A DNA stretch of 64,000 nucleotides from Dillenia suffruticosa (Eukaryota > Streptophyta > Magnoliopsida > Dilleniales > Dilleniaceae), in NCBI GenBank assembly GCA_033439265.1, contig JAVTVX010000002.1, positions 816,001 through 880,000 of the forward strand, given 5' to 3'. The translations under genes were made by a program, and so were the position numbers. Positions 51,046 through 61,919 of this stretch are shown here, one piece after another. The notes under the pieces are model-generated. The model did not search any database. It was not told where the DNA came from and worked only from the letters and a program-made list of their open reading frames with translations. The first letter of the stretch is position 1. Each line of letters opens with the position of its first letter.

Positions 51046-52246
51046 CTAGTGCATGGAGTTGAAGAATCTAATCTGAAGAGTTATTCAAAAGCACTTAAGG
51101 CCGGCAGACTTCATTGTGGTTGCCATGGTATTGTGCCAAACCTTTCTAAATCTCACTTGTAAATCCTATTATGGAGTTTAGATCTTTCTGCAGTCCTTTG
51201 TAATGCATTAAGATACTACCTTGGGGGTTCTAAAAGATGTCTGATGTGGACAAGAATAGTTTTGTGGTTGGTCCCAGTGTCAACTTTGCTAGTTCTTTGT
51301 TCTGAAGTTCAGTTTTAATGATTTTATTCTACTTTTCTATATAATTTTTGGTTATAACATGGAGTTCTTAGAGTAAGCAATGTAAAGGCTTACTATTAAT
51401 TCCGAGGCTCTAATGAACCTGAAGTGTAATGGGTTGCGAGGGTTTTTATGTAAGATGCAAATGTCAGTGTCGGGCTTCATGCTTGAGAGCGCTTAATGAG
51501 CTGCAACGGGCAATGACTTGCATTGTTGTTTACATAAAGATTTTGACAGGGAGCAATTCTTAAAATGACTGCTGGATCGAATAATAAGTTGTTGCATGAT
51601 CATGCAAAAACGACTCACCCCGGGTGTAGGCTATGTACAAGGTTCAGACCAGTTTTTTCCTGAATTTTTTTGCTGACAATAAAGTCATTACGATGGAGGC
51701 GATTATATCAAGCCTTGAGTTTCGGTCTGCAAATCCTAGTTCTAAAATGGATGTCAACTACCATCATTTACCAACATTCTTTGCAAATCCCACATTTATT
51801 TCTATGAAGCTTTGACGATTTCTGTAGAATGTGAAGGGAACAAAGAACTGCTTGCAGGGCATTCTTCAGAGATTTTGTTTTGCGCCACCAAAAACTTTAT
51901 CTGGCTTAGAAAGCTTTACTTCTGCCAATGTTGACATGAAAAATCGAAATAAGAGCATACACTAGAAATACTCGCAACTTCCTGCTATAATAAAAGTAGA
52001 TATTTGAGAATCCAGACACTAAACTCTACTTGCACAAGTATTGTTTCTTTAGAGGTTTGAGAAGATATAGAAGAATGCTGAGAGTTCCCACACTGACAGT
52101 TCCAGATACATGGATTACAAGACATTAAGACAAATTTATAAACAATCGAAGATATTAAGGACAGCACAAACATGCATGGCGCCATCTTGTTTCTGTAATC
52201 TTAGTGATTCCTGTAGCTGTGTATTGTGGAGTCAAGCTTATTCTCC
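51046..52246. other. Convergent spacer between MORF8 and the NUMOD3-motif gene
   Basis: It contains the 3' UTR of MORF8 (from 51046, probably to about 51330) and, near 52200-52246, the 3' UTR of the opposing gene. No other gene or element was recognised. Confidence 0.5.
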
Positions 52247-55200
52247 TCATCTGGTATCAGAAAAGTAACCAGCAGATATGGTACCGTCCACAAATTCTGC
52301 TCTTCTGTCCTTGGCAGCTCGGATCTCATCTTCGAGAGAAGCTTCTCTTCTCAAATGATCTCTCTTTATGATCTTCATGTCTAGTTCTTCCCAAGATGGC
52401 CTATGAGATGATGCCAGGTCCCATTCGCTTCTGACTTGACCACCCACTGGTTTCTTTTTGTAAATCTAAAACAGATAGAGCAATACAATTCAGAAAAGAG
52501 AAATGATGGAGAGAACATGAAAGATAATGTTGTACCTTTGTCAATCTTTCTCTAAGTTTCAATGCGCGAGCAACTGCTGATTTTTCTCTCTCTTCCTTTG
52601 ATTTCCCTCGAGCTTTTCTCGTTCTTTCTCCTCTCACTTCAGCCATCTGTTCCATGTATTTTTTCTTTTGAGCAAGTCTGGCCATCTTCTCTGCTTTTGC
52701 CTGTGCTGCCTTTAGTTTTCTCATCTTTGTAATTTCCTTTGCTTTTGCCTTTTCTGCTGCACGTTGGAGCTGTTGAAGAGTGATCGCATCTTTAATCTTG
52801 TCATAAGTATCCCAAGACAGATCTTCTTGATCATCAAAACCTTTTTTGGCCGCCCTTGCTATGTTTTCTACCCACAACAGAAAAAATTTCTCCCTCATTC
52901 GTTTCCATTTCAAACGCTCTGCCCAGAGCTGCCTAAGTGAAGAACGGATTCTTGACTTGGTCTGCTCACTGCAAGATACGTCTACCACTCAACTTCTATC
53001 TTGCAAATAGTAAGGAAATAACTAAAGATTCAACATTTATGATAAACTTCAGTGAGTTAAAAATTAATGCTCAACAACAGGAAGATCAATTCAAGCTGAG
53101 GAGAAGAGACAATCAGTTCTACAGAAAGACTTCAGCCAGCCGTAACATTCTTATTATCAGTCATATACGTTAATAGAGTTATAAAGACTGACCCTGAGCA
53201 TATCAAATAAGTTGTTTCAAAATGTTGCTAGAAGAATCTTGACCACCACATCTGGGGAATGATGACTTCCAAGTTAAGAGATTAGGCATGAAGCATGTGA
53301 TTATTGATGCTTTACAACTGAAGAAAGAGATGAGGAATCATTCATACTTTGGAAAACTTTTACAAGTATATCATAAAAATTAATAGATGGTGCAACTAAA
53401 GTATATCATAAAAATTAATAGATGGTGCAACTAAGCTTGAGCTGATTCTGGGACAATTATCTCTGGTTATGTTTTATCTAACATCTGGTATCGGAGCTAT
53501 TAAGCACTATGGGGGAAGAATGACTTTCAAGTTAGAGATTAAACATGAAGCACCTGAGAATTGATTCTTTACAACTGAGGAAGGAGATCTGGAGTTATAC
53601 ATTACTTTGGAAAACATTTACAAGTATATCATAAAAATATATTGATGGTGCGATTAAGCTTAAATTTATTCTGGGACCAACATTTCTGGTTAGCTTAAAC
53701 TGATTCTAGGACCAACATTTCTGGTTATGTTTTACCAAATATCTTGTAATAGTCATCCCATCCAACAACAGTAATCTAACAGGGATGCCAGATTAGCTCC
53801 CTGGGACCAATTGTAATAGTGAATTTTTGTTCCATGTGGGCATTCGATCCATTGACAACAATCTAACAGGGGTGCAAGATTGTCCCTAACTTCTACCTGA
53901 TTGTCCTATTCATGAACCGTTCCTGTTTTGTACCTTTCTTTGTTCACTAAATTTCAGTTCCAGCATTAGGCACTTTAACAGCATTAAGATTTCTTTGCAA
54001 ACTGATTTTATTGGAGCAGGCCTTCTGAGTGGATAGGTTGCAGATGTAGGAACACTCATCTTTAAGGTGGGCTCATTTGGAAAGCCTATCATAATTGGAG
54101 AAGAGAAACCTTATAAAAAAGTAAGGACCAATTGCAATCAAGAGTTATGATTTATTCCCAACTGAAAAGGCTTTAATCTGGGTGTTATTTAATCTGAGTT
54201 CATGGAGTGGCCATGAACTATATACAAGAAAGAAATTGGATCCACCAGGTGGCAAGAAAGGAAAGGGTAAAATGAAATAGAGAGAGGAAGAAGAGAGAAT
54301 GGAGAGTCAATTCTTTATGGTCGTCTTCATGCAGTTCCATCTGTTTCTTCACTCACTCAATTGTTCTTTGAATTTGCTTTCTAGAATTTCACAGTTTACC
54401 AGCTCATCACTGTCTCAATTAGTTTATAGCATTTTGGAAGCAATAGATCAACCAGCATTCGTTAACGAGCAAAGGAAATGGAAGTATTTCACGAGACAGA
54501 ACACTTACTTGTGAGCGCGAGGATATTCAGCCATCTTCTTTCTGACCTAAAAGATAGGGAGAGGATAATTTTCAGCATAAAACCATGATTGATCAAGAAA
54601 CTAGGAAATTCTTGTTGCAATTCCCTCCTTTTCTATTGTAGGGGAGGGTTGGAAATGAGTTTGAGAAAATAAAAAATAAAATAAAAATAATAAAAACAAG
54701 GAGGCATATATGGCTTGAGAATCAATAGAATCAAGTGTACAACAACAACCAAGCCTTTATTGTTGTACACATGGTTCTGTTGATTCTCAAGCCATTTTTA
54801 TTTTCTCAAACTCATTCCCAACCCTCCACTGCAATAGAGCGATGTATAATTGAACATAAATTTCTATATAAATATGCTCAGTTGACTACTTTTGTATCAT
54901 CATCTAGTTCTTAGTGCATGTAAAATCGGCATTTTATCACTCTTTCAAGCCATTATACTGTACATCTCTCATCCTATCCTCAATAAGAGGTATTCCTAGC
55001 TTTTTCTACAAAGCAACTATAGAATCCCTGAAAGAGAGACAGAAAATATCAAAACTGACTGATTCTTACATGACTTCACCTTGGGATTTCTCAAGGCTTC
55101 TATTGTTCTCTGTTTGATCCTTTCACGAGTCTCTGCATGTGTGGAATGACAAATTTAGAATCATACATAGTCAAACTGTGACAACAAATTGCCAGGATTT

Positions 55201-55611
55201 ACCTGCACTATGTTTCCTGCCTTTGTTCCAAGGTACTTTTCCTTTGTTTGCCAGTGCAATCCTTCTTCTCCGCTCACTTTCCTTGTGATTTACCTTACTT
55301 GAAACTTCAACAAAGTCAGAATCAATATTTGATTGAATTAGCCCATTGAAGGTTTCCTGCTGACACAATTTTGCATCAAGTTTTTCCTGGTCACATTCCT
55401 TAACATCAGATAGCTCCTGCAGAGCCACATTCATGTCCAGTGCTCTAGGAGAAGGAAGCCTCTCCAAGGAACCAAAAGATCCAAAGTGAAAATGCAGATT
55501 CTTCAAAGGAGCAGCTGGATATTTCACTTGCATCACATGCGGGTTGTATAGCTTGCACTCAAGCTGATAGCTTGAATGCTGCCTTATAAGTGTGTATTGG
55601 ACCCATTCCAT
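52247..55611 (-). CDS. NUMOD3-motif basic coiled-coil protein
   Basis: Exons on the minus strand 55611-55203, 55132-55080, 54546-54509, 52968-52536 and 52465-52247 join in frame to 383 aa from this Met. The middle has ERRRRIALANKGKVPWNKG, then ETRERI, EALRNPKV and RKKMAEYPRAH, i.e. tandem NUMOD3 motifs (PF07460), first described in homing endonucleases and also found in plant nuclear-encoded proteins. Next is EQTKSRIRSSLRQLW and a long Lys/Arg/Glu/Ala-rich helix that looks like a coiled coil (about 230-310). The C-terminus is conserved-looking (RREASLEDEIRAAKDRRAEF). Function is unknown; nucleic-acid binding is inferred from NUMOD3. The N-terminus is uncertain: an overlapping frame upstream (55747-55559) encodes family-like residues and ends in a stop, so a frameshift or unrecognised splice may exist. 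Its large second-last intron carries repeat elements. Confidence 0.8.
53252..53745. repeat. Diverged ~250-bp direct repeat with PBS-like site
   Basis: A unit at about 53252-53485 recurs at about 53503-53745 with moderate identity (shared ATGACTT.CAAGTTA, CTTTACAACTGA, TTTGGAAAAC, TCTGGTTATGTTTTA). Between them TGGTATCGGAGC (about 53487-53498) is close to TGGTATCAGAGC, the complement of initiator Met-tRNA used as primer-binding site by plant LTR elements. The first unit ends ...AACA just before it. This could be a miniature LTR (TRIM-type) remnant or an ordinary tandem duplication. The first unit also contains a perfect 35-bp tandem repeat (53364-53433). Confidence 0.5.
54632..54838. repeat. 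Foldback (inverted-repeat) element in an intron
   Basis: The left arm (54632-54745) and right arm (54760-54838) are reverse complements with few mismatches around a 14-nt loop. The left arm holds about 37 extra A/T-rich bases (54674-54710). Paired parts include GAGTTTGAGAAAATAAAAA with its complement, and GGCTTGAGAATCAA with its complement. It lies in an intron of the NUMOD3-motif gene. It could be a small MITE, a snapback duplication, or a hairpin RNA source. Confidence 0.8.
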
Positions 55612-56547
55612 ATGTGGAGGTAGCCTGGTGGATATCCATATGATGGTTATCAGAATTTTTTCCTTGAAAAGTACTAACTTTAAATATTAAAAATAAAACG
55701 ACTTGCTGTAATTTTGGTGCCATGGTGATTCTAACAGTCAAACAACTCATTCATTTTTCAACTAAGTTTACATGTTCTTGGTGTATTCAGTCATTGATAT
55801 GCAGAATAGTGTTTGCCTGCAGTTCAACTCAGCGGGGCACTCACTGGATTAGTCTTCAAAAGTTTTATCTGTTAGTTCTCATTCATATCATACAATATGA
55901 TTCATATATGTCAAAGTCAGTGGTACATCGTATAACTATATGGAGGAAAGCCATGACTAGCACAAGGTATAGCAAAATTGATCCATCAAACATTGGTTTC
56001 TCTAATCAAATCACAGAAAAACTCCAACCTAAAACGGGACATATGGTCTTCCGAGCTAAGGGCAATATAGTGGTTAATGCTCCACGATACAAACCATAAG
56101 CCGCATATTGAACTCAACTAACTCTATGTTTACAATTTAGTCCGCAGTTCATATGACCAACATAAATCATAAATTCAACCCTAGAAACCTTCTCTTCATG
56201 TTTGATTAGGTCAATTTTTGTCCCACATCCATAAATTGTGCAAATTTGATGAACCCAGAAAATCATTGGTCAAATTTGAATCCTCGGTATGATGTTCTTG
56301 CCAATGCCTTACATTCGTACAGCTATGAAGTAGACTATCAACGTAAACAGGCAATATCATAGAAGGTATACCCCCATTAACGCACAAAATTTTTGAAACC
56401 CCAGATCCCTAGTTGCAAGAACCCACAAATCCATTACTGGGTTTGCTCAAACTAGAGATCAAGAATTGTAATGAACGACTAATGCACGATAAGAGAACTA
56501 ACTGCTGCGAAATTTGAAGAGAGAGAGAGAGAGAGAGAGAGACTTAC
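55612..56547 (-). other. Probable 5' UTR intron of the NUMOD3-motif gene
   Basis: A donor-like GCTT|GTAAGT on the minus strand ends a putative leader exon at 56548, so most of this stretch would be a first intron. (GA)n lies at about 56517-56541 next to the donor. The acceptor was not fixed with confidence. No other gene is visible. Confidence 0.4.
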
Positions 56548-56780
56548 AAGCAAATGAATGGCATTTGGAAATCAGATATTATGAACAGACAACAACATGA
56601 GATTTATCAGAAATTATATGCGCCGAACGCTGAAGATAGCGGTACATTCGCTGAACCCGCTCGCTTCCTGACGTCTGGTCTTGCGGTTCGTGGCTATATT
56701 TGGAGGAGCACCCGTGATTTAAAACGAAAAAAGACAACAAAAAAAAAAAAGTATTTTGCTTCTTTTTTGATATCATAATT
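56548..56780 (-). promoter_or_regulatory. Leader/promoter of the NUMOD3-motif gene, start of tandem duplication
   Basis: The minus strand carries the putative first (non-coding) exon ending at the 56548 donor. The tandem-duplicated unit begins at about 56623 inside it, at CCGAACGCTGAAG on the plus strand. On the plus strand a frame here encodes [17 protein letters not shown], the same residues that end the truncated UBA2C copy at 60.3 kb. In this copy those residues have no UBA2C sequence before them. Confidence 0.5.
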
Positions 56781-58270
56781 CTGTTAAAGTTTTTCACTTT
56801 TGGCATCATACCTTAATCTTTTTCTTGGTACACACACCCCCTTTGATTAAAAATAGCTATGCACCACTAAAAAAGATCATTTTTTTTTAATAATTATAAA
56901 ATAATAGTAATTTTCTCTAATATATTAGAATATTAATCAAAATTAATAGTTTGGTTACCTGTTCTTTCTAGGTAATTAGAAGTAATCATTTATGTAAGTG
57001 AAAGTATTTCGTGTTACAGTTTTATACCACTCCTACGATATCTTCTTGGCACAAGAGCTTTTGGCTATTTTTTTTTCTTTTTGATAATTAAAAGTTAGAA
57101 TAAGTTTGTATAATTATGGTTATTATCACTTTTATCTTTATATCTTCGGCGTGCAACAATGGCTGCTTCTGCTTTTTGGCTGGATACACATTAACATTTT
57201 ACTAATGTGTGAGTTCTTATTATCTTCACATTTTTGTTCTTTCTTGGCAATGGGCATTTGAAATATATATTCATTCACTTGGGTTAGATCTTTTGCTTTC
57301 ATATTCTAAACATTTTGACTGTGATTCAATGTTGAAGTTAGGATTTTGACCTTCAGAGAAAAGTATATATGCATGTTTATAAAGATAGGAATTCATGAAG
57401 ATAAAGTATATATTTAGGGGGTAAAATAATTTGATGGAATGACAACAAGAAGAGAAAGAAATCTGACTTTTTGTTCTTCTCCCATGAGGGTGGCAACTTG
57501 CTCTACTCAAGTGGTTACAAGTTAACGGTAGAGTCACTTCATTTTCATTCTTTATTTTTTCGATTTAATCCAGTTTGATTATATTATTTTATAAAATAAA
57601 TAATAATATTTTATCGATTTGAGAACTTATAGATAACCTAGAACATCAATTAACCCCAATTATATCCACTATTCATCAAATGTCTTGTTGCGCCATTTCC
57701 TGTATTTGCATGCATACAAGTTAACAGTGTACAAAATCAAAAGTTTGCAAGTACATAGAAAACCAATTATCTCAGATTATCTCTACTTTTCATTCTTTTT
57801 TGGTATTTGAAATTAAAAAAAAAAAAATTCATTCTTCCTTGTTATCTTTCCTTACTACATCCTCTTTTCATGTTCCAAAAGTTTGACTGTGATCAATTAA
57901 TTGCAATCCCTGCAATTGGTTTGTTGCAGTTTATAACACACACTCCTCTCTGAGTAATATCTAAATTAATTATATATAAATTAAATGTGTATATCAATTT
58001 AGTAATAAATTAAAAATATTAAAAATATTAATTTGAAAGTTTATATATAAATTAAAAAAAATCAATTATCACGATTATGTTTACTTATTTTAACATTTAA
58101 CATGTATTTATTCTTTGGAAAAAAAAATATTTTCATTAATTTTCTCCTTATATTCCCTTAGTTCTCCATCTTTGGTATTCTAGAGATTTGAAACCCCCGA
58201 ATCATTTACCAATATATATCCAAAAAAATTTTAAAATAATCCCTAATAAAAATTAATTCCGTTTCTAATC
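56781..58270. other. AT-rich spacer in duplication unit 1
   Basis: No gene was recognised. It is homologous to 60330-61890 in unit 2 with scattered substitutions and small indels. Poly-A/T runs and AT-rich stretches are common. Confidence 0.6.
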
Positions 58271-58284
58271 CTTATATGTCACGG

Positions 58285-58860
58285 GTTGAACCCACGACAT
58301 GGGTTCCTCTCGCCACTCGCGACTCTCTCCCTCTCTCCCCACAACCTGTGACATGGGTTCCCTCGCCGCCTGCGACTCTCTCCCTCTCTCCCCACGCGGC
58401 TTTCTCTCTCCCTCTCCTGCTCGCGGCTCTCTCTCTATCTCCTCTGCTATCGCTCGCGGCGCTCCTCCCTTCCTCTCTCTCCCGCCTGCACCTCTCTCTC
58501 TCCCCCTCCCCCAACCGCCCACGGCTCTCCTCTCTCCTTCACTCCCCTGCCCATGTCTCTCTCTCTCTCTCTCTCTCTCTTTCTCCTCCCCGCCGCCTGC
58601 TGCTGTCCTCCCCCCCACGGCAGTCCTCCCTCTCTCCCCCCTCGGCTCTCTCTCTCTCTCTCTCCCCCCGCGGCACTTCTCCCCCCCTCCTGCAACAGTC
58701 CTCCTTCCTTCCCTCCCCCCGCGGCAGTCCTCCCCCTCCGCGGCTCGCAGCCTCCCTCTCTCCCTCCCCTGCGGCAGTCCTCCCTCCCTCCCTCCTTCCC
58801 CCCGCGACACTCGTCTCTCTCTCTCTTCCCCTACGACACTCCTCCCCATCCGCAGCGGAG
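58285..58860. repeat. Pyrimidine-rich block upstream of UBA2C copy 1
   Basis: About 575 bases are almost entirely C and T on the plus strand, made of CTCTCTCCCTC-type units interspersed with CGCGGC-type triplets. GC content is far above the flanks. It opens with an inverted repeat (GAACCCA, 5-nt spacer, TGGGTTC, 58288-58306). Lack of stop codons creates long Ser/Pro/Leu frames on plus and Arg/Glu/Gly frames on minus; these are compositional. Unit 2 has a shorter version at 61920-62380, missing at least two segments of about 55-60 bases. Confidence 0.85.
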
Positions 58861-58908
58861 TGCCGTGAGAGCGAGAGAAGCGCCGCTGGCAAAGGATGTC
58901 GCGTCTCG

Positions 58909-58975
58909 GAGACACAAAACCTTGTGTCGCATCTTAGAGACACAAAACCTTGTGTCGCATCTTAGAGACACAACT
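58909..58975. repeat. 28-bp tandem hairpin repeats
   Basis: 58909-58936 and 58937-58964 are nearly identical 28-mers, followed by a partial third. Each contains GACACAA-AACC-TTGTGTC, a 7-bp stem with a 4-nt loop. The pair recurs in unit 2 at 62431-62486. Confidence 0.88.
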
Positions 58976-59336
58976 CGCTGTATTCTCTGTTATGATGACA
59001 CGACACCATATCGCGGTATCACGATTCTACACATGATAAATAAGAGTTATTTTTAGAATTATTTACCTCAAAGTTCATTTAAATTTTCTTTTTCTCGGTT
59101 TGCCCCCCCTCCCCATATTAACCTTCATGCCTGCAACTCAATCCCCAAAAATTACAACAAAATATCAAAAAAGAAATACATTTGAACCCAAAAAAATAAA
59201 AAGGCCCCGTAAAATATCTCAGGGTCGCTCCCGTCCCGGTTTTAAAGGCAAGCAGCAATTTCTTTCGTTTTTCTACGCAAGTAAACAAACCCCTCTCTCC
59301 TCTCGAGCGCCCATTCCTCTTGCTCTCTCTCTTTCT

Positions 59337-59357
59337 CTAGGGTTAGGGTTAGGGTTT
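59337..59357 (+). promoter_or_regulatory. Telo-box array in the UBA2C copy 1 leader
   Basis: AGGGTTAGGGTTAGGGTTT, three telomere-type repeats, lies about 70 bases before the start codon after a CT-rich tract. Telo-boxes are common near transcription starts of plant genes for RNA and translation functions. The same array is at about 62863-62882 before copy 2. Confidence 0.75.
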
Positions 59358-59422
59358 TTCTTAGATTTCTCCGCCTCTCTCTCTATCTGAAACCACTCTC
59401 GCCGGCTTGTTTCTGTCCATTA

Positions 59423-60328
59423 ATGGACCCAACCAAGAAGAGAAAGCTCGAGGAGAACGGCTCCACACTCCTCTCCACGGAAACCACGGACTCTTCAGCC
59501 CAAGCCCTAACTCCTGACGACGTTCGCAAAATCGTCGAGCACTTCACGCATGACCAACTCGTCACCATCATCCAAAACGCCGCAAATCACAATCTCGATG
59601 TCCTCAACGCCGTCAGATCAATCGCTGATCGAGACCCTTCCCAGCGAAAGCTCTTCATTCGTGGCCTCGGTTGGGACACCACCACTGATGGTCTCCGAAA
59701 GTTGTTTTCGACTTACGGTGAGCTTGAAGAAGCCGTCGTGATTCTCGACAAAGCCACCGGAAAATCCAAGGGTTATGGATTCATCACTTTTAAGCATGTT
59801 GATGGGGCTTTGTTGGCCTTGAAGGAGCCGAGTAAGAAAATTGATGTCCGAATGATGGTTACCCAGTTAGCGGCTGCCGGAATTTCGGGTTCTGGGAATT
59901 CGGCGAATGCTGTGGACATTAGTTTGAGGAAGATTTATGTGGCGAATGTGCCGCATGAAATGCCGGCGGATAGGTTGTTGAATCATTTTGCGGCGTATGG
60001 GGAAATTGAGGAAGGGCCTTTAGGGTTTGATAAGCAGACGGGGAAGTCGAGAGGGTTTGCTTTGTTTGTGTATAAGAGTGTGGAGGCTGCGAAGGCCTCT
60101 TTGGTTGATCCGGTGAAGAATATTGATGGACATCAGTTGGTTTGTAAATTAGCGATTGAAGGCAAGAAGGGGAAGCCCGGAGGGCCGCCCGGTGGAGACA
60201 TGCCTGGGGGCGATGGCATTGGGATGCCGCCTCCGAACGCTGAAGATAGCGATACATTCGCTGAACCCGCTCGCTTCCTGACGTCTGGTCTTGCGGTTCG
60301 TGGCTATATTTGGATGAAGCACCCGTGA
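59423..60328 (+). CDS. UBA2C: UBA2C-like RNA-binding protein, copy 1, truncated with chimeric tail
   Basis: UBA2 proteins are nuclear hnRNP-like proteins with two RRMs (partners of UBP1) acting in mRNA handling, senescence and stress. This uninterrupted frame is 301 aa. RRM1 (about 75-150) has RNP2 LFIRGL (77-82) and RNP1 KGYGFITF (116-123). RRM2 (about 169-245) has IYVANV (171-176) and RGFALFVY (210-217). After residue 272 (PPPN) the Gly-rich tail of the family (about 400 aa in Arabidopsis) is replaced by 29 unrelated residues ending WMKHP. The nucleotide sequence of that tail is the start of the next duplication unit, i.e. the opposite strand of the NUMOD3-gene leader. Compared with copy 2 it differs at about 8 of 272 residues, including Val142 where copy 2 and the family have Gly (KIDGR). 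Both RRMs look foldable; without the tail, protein interactions may be lost. It may be a pseudogene in the making. Confidence 0.88.
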   Translation: MDPTKKRKLEENGSTLLSTETTDSSAQALTPDDVRKIVEHFTHDQLVTIIQNAANHNLDVLNAVRSIADRDPSQRKLFIRGLGWDTTTDGLRKLFSTYGELEEAVVILDKATGKSKGYGFITFKHVDGALLALKEPSKKIDVRMMVTQLAAAGISGSGNSANAVDISLRKIYVANVPHEMPADRLLNHFAAYGEIEEGPLGFDKQTGKSRGFALFVYKSVEAAKASLVDPVKNIDGHQLVCKLAIEGKKGKPGGPPGGDMPGGDGIGMPPPNAEDSDTFAEPARFLTSGLAVRGYIWMKHP

Positions 60329-61919
60329 TTTAAAACGAAAAAAGACAAAAAAAAAAAAGTATTTTGCTTCTTTTTTGATATCATAATTCTGTTAAAGTTT
60401 TTCACTTTTGGCATCATACCTTAATCTTTTTCTTGGTACACACACCCCCTTTGATTAAAAATAGCTATGCACCACTAAAAAAGATCATTTTTTTTTAATA
60501 ATTATAAAATAATAGTAATTTTCTCTAATATATTAGAATATTAATCAAAATTAATAGTTTGGTTACCTGTTCTTTCTAGGTAATTAGAAGTAATCATTTA
60601 TGTAAGTGAAAATATTTCGTGCTACAGTTTTATACCACTCCTACGATATCTTCTTGGCGCAAGAGCTTTTGGCTATTTTTTTTTTCTTTTTGATAATTAA
60701 AAGTTAGAATAAGTTTGTATAATTATGGTTATTATCACTTTATCTTTATAGCTTCGGCGTGCAACAATGGCTGCTTGTGCTTTTTGGCTGGATACACATT
60801 AACATTTTACTAATGTGTGAGTTTGCAAATAGACCAAAACAATCAAAAAACCTTTATTATCTTTATATTTTTGTTCTTTCTTGGCAATTGGCATTTGAAA
60901 TATAAATTCATTCACTTGGGTTAGATCTTTTGCTTTCATGTTCTAAACATTTTGACTGTGATTCAATGTTGAAGTTAGGATTCTGACCTTCAGAGAAAAG
61001 TATATATGCATGTTTATAAAGATAGGAATTCATGAAGATAAAGTATATATTTAGGAGGTAAAATAATTTGATGGAATGACAACAAGAAGAGAAAGAAATC
61101 TGCCCCCGTGAGGGTGGCAGCTTGCTCCGCTGGAGTGGTTATAAGGTAACGGTAGAATTACTTTATTTTTATTTTTCTTTTGTTAATTTAATCTCATTCG
61201 ATTATATTATTTTATAAAAAAATAAAATTATAAATTCGAGAGCGTATAAATAACCTAGAAAATCAATTAACCCGATTATATCCGCTATTCATCAAATATC
61301 TTGTTGCGCCATTTGCTGTATTTGCATGCATACAAGATAACACTGTACAAAATCAAAAGTTTGCAAGTACATCACAAAATCAATTATCTCAGATTATCTC
61401 TACTTTTCATTCTTTTTTGGTATTTGAAATTAAAAAGAAAAAAAAAAATCATTCTTCTTTGTTATCTTTCCTTACTACATCCTCTTTTCATATTCCAAAA
61501 GTTTGACTGTGATCAATTAATTGCAATCCCTGCAATTGGTTTGTTGCAGTTTATAACACACGCTCCTCTATGAGTAATATCTAAATTAATTATATATAAA
61601 TTAAATGTGTATATCAATTTAGTAATAAATTAAAAATATTAAAAATATTAATTTGAAAGTTTATATATAAATTAAAAAAAAAATCAATTATCACGATTAT
61701 GTTTACTTATTTTAACATTTAACATGTGTATTTATTCTTTGGAAAAAAAATATTTTCATTAATTTTCTCCTTATATTCCCTTAGTTCTCCATCTTTGGAA
61801 TTCTAGAGATTTGAAACCCCCGAATCATTTACCAATATACATCCAAAAAGATTTTAAAATAATCTCCAATAAAAATTAATTCCGTTTCTAACCTTTATAT
61901 GTCATGGATTGAACTCACG
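60329..61919. other. AT-rich spacer in duplication unit 2
   Basis: Counterpart of 56720-58300. No gene was recognised. It contains the duplicated promoter side of the NUMOD3-motif gene, now without that gene. Confidence 0.6.

Larger units (their letters stand above)
56623..60232. repeat. Tandem duplication unit 1 (about 3610 bp)
   Basis: Unit 1 runs from CCGAACGCTGAAG at about 56623 to the UBA2C codon near 60232, where the same CCGAACGC starts unit 2. Aligned anchor points differ by exactly 3610 bases at the left edge and about 3525 at the right, so the units differ by small indels. Identity is high by eye (mostly over 95%) in both coding and non-coding parts. CC(G) microhomology is at the breakpoints. 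The unit comprises the NUMOD3-gene leader and promoter, AT-rich spacer, a pyrimidine block, the UBA2C promoter and UBA2C codons 1-272. Confidence 0.92.

Noticed and set aside
50283-51049. Overlapping long frames on both strands across the MORF8 tail
   Set aside because: These are shadows of the repetitive Gly/Pro/Asn-coding sequence; only the frame joined to the MORF domain is supported.
54632-54838. miR482/2118-type precursor
   Set aside because: The CCCAACCCTCC stretch is vaguely similar, but neither arm matches the mature sequences I know and the stem has a large bulge. Kept only as a foldback element.
58276-58965. Long open frames (up to 229 codons) rich in Ser/Pro/Leu on plus and Arg/Glu/Gly on minus
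   Set aside because: They arise because C/T-only DNA lacks stop codons. All frames and both strands are open, with no domain or codon bias. Same at 61895-62487.
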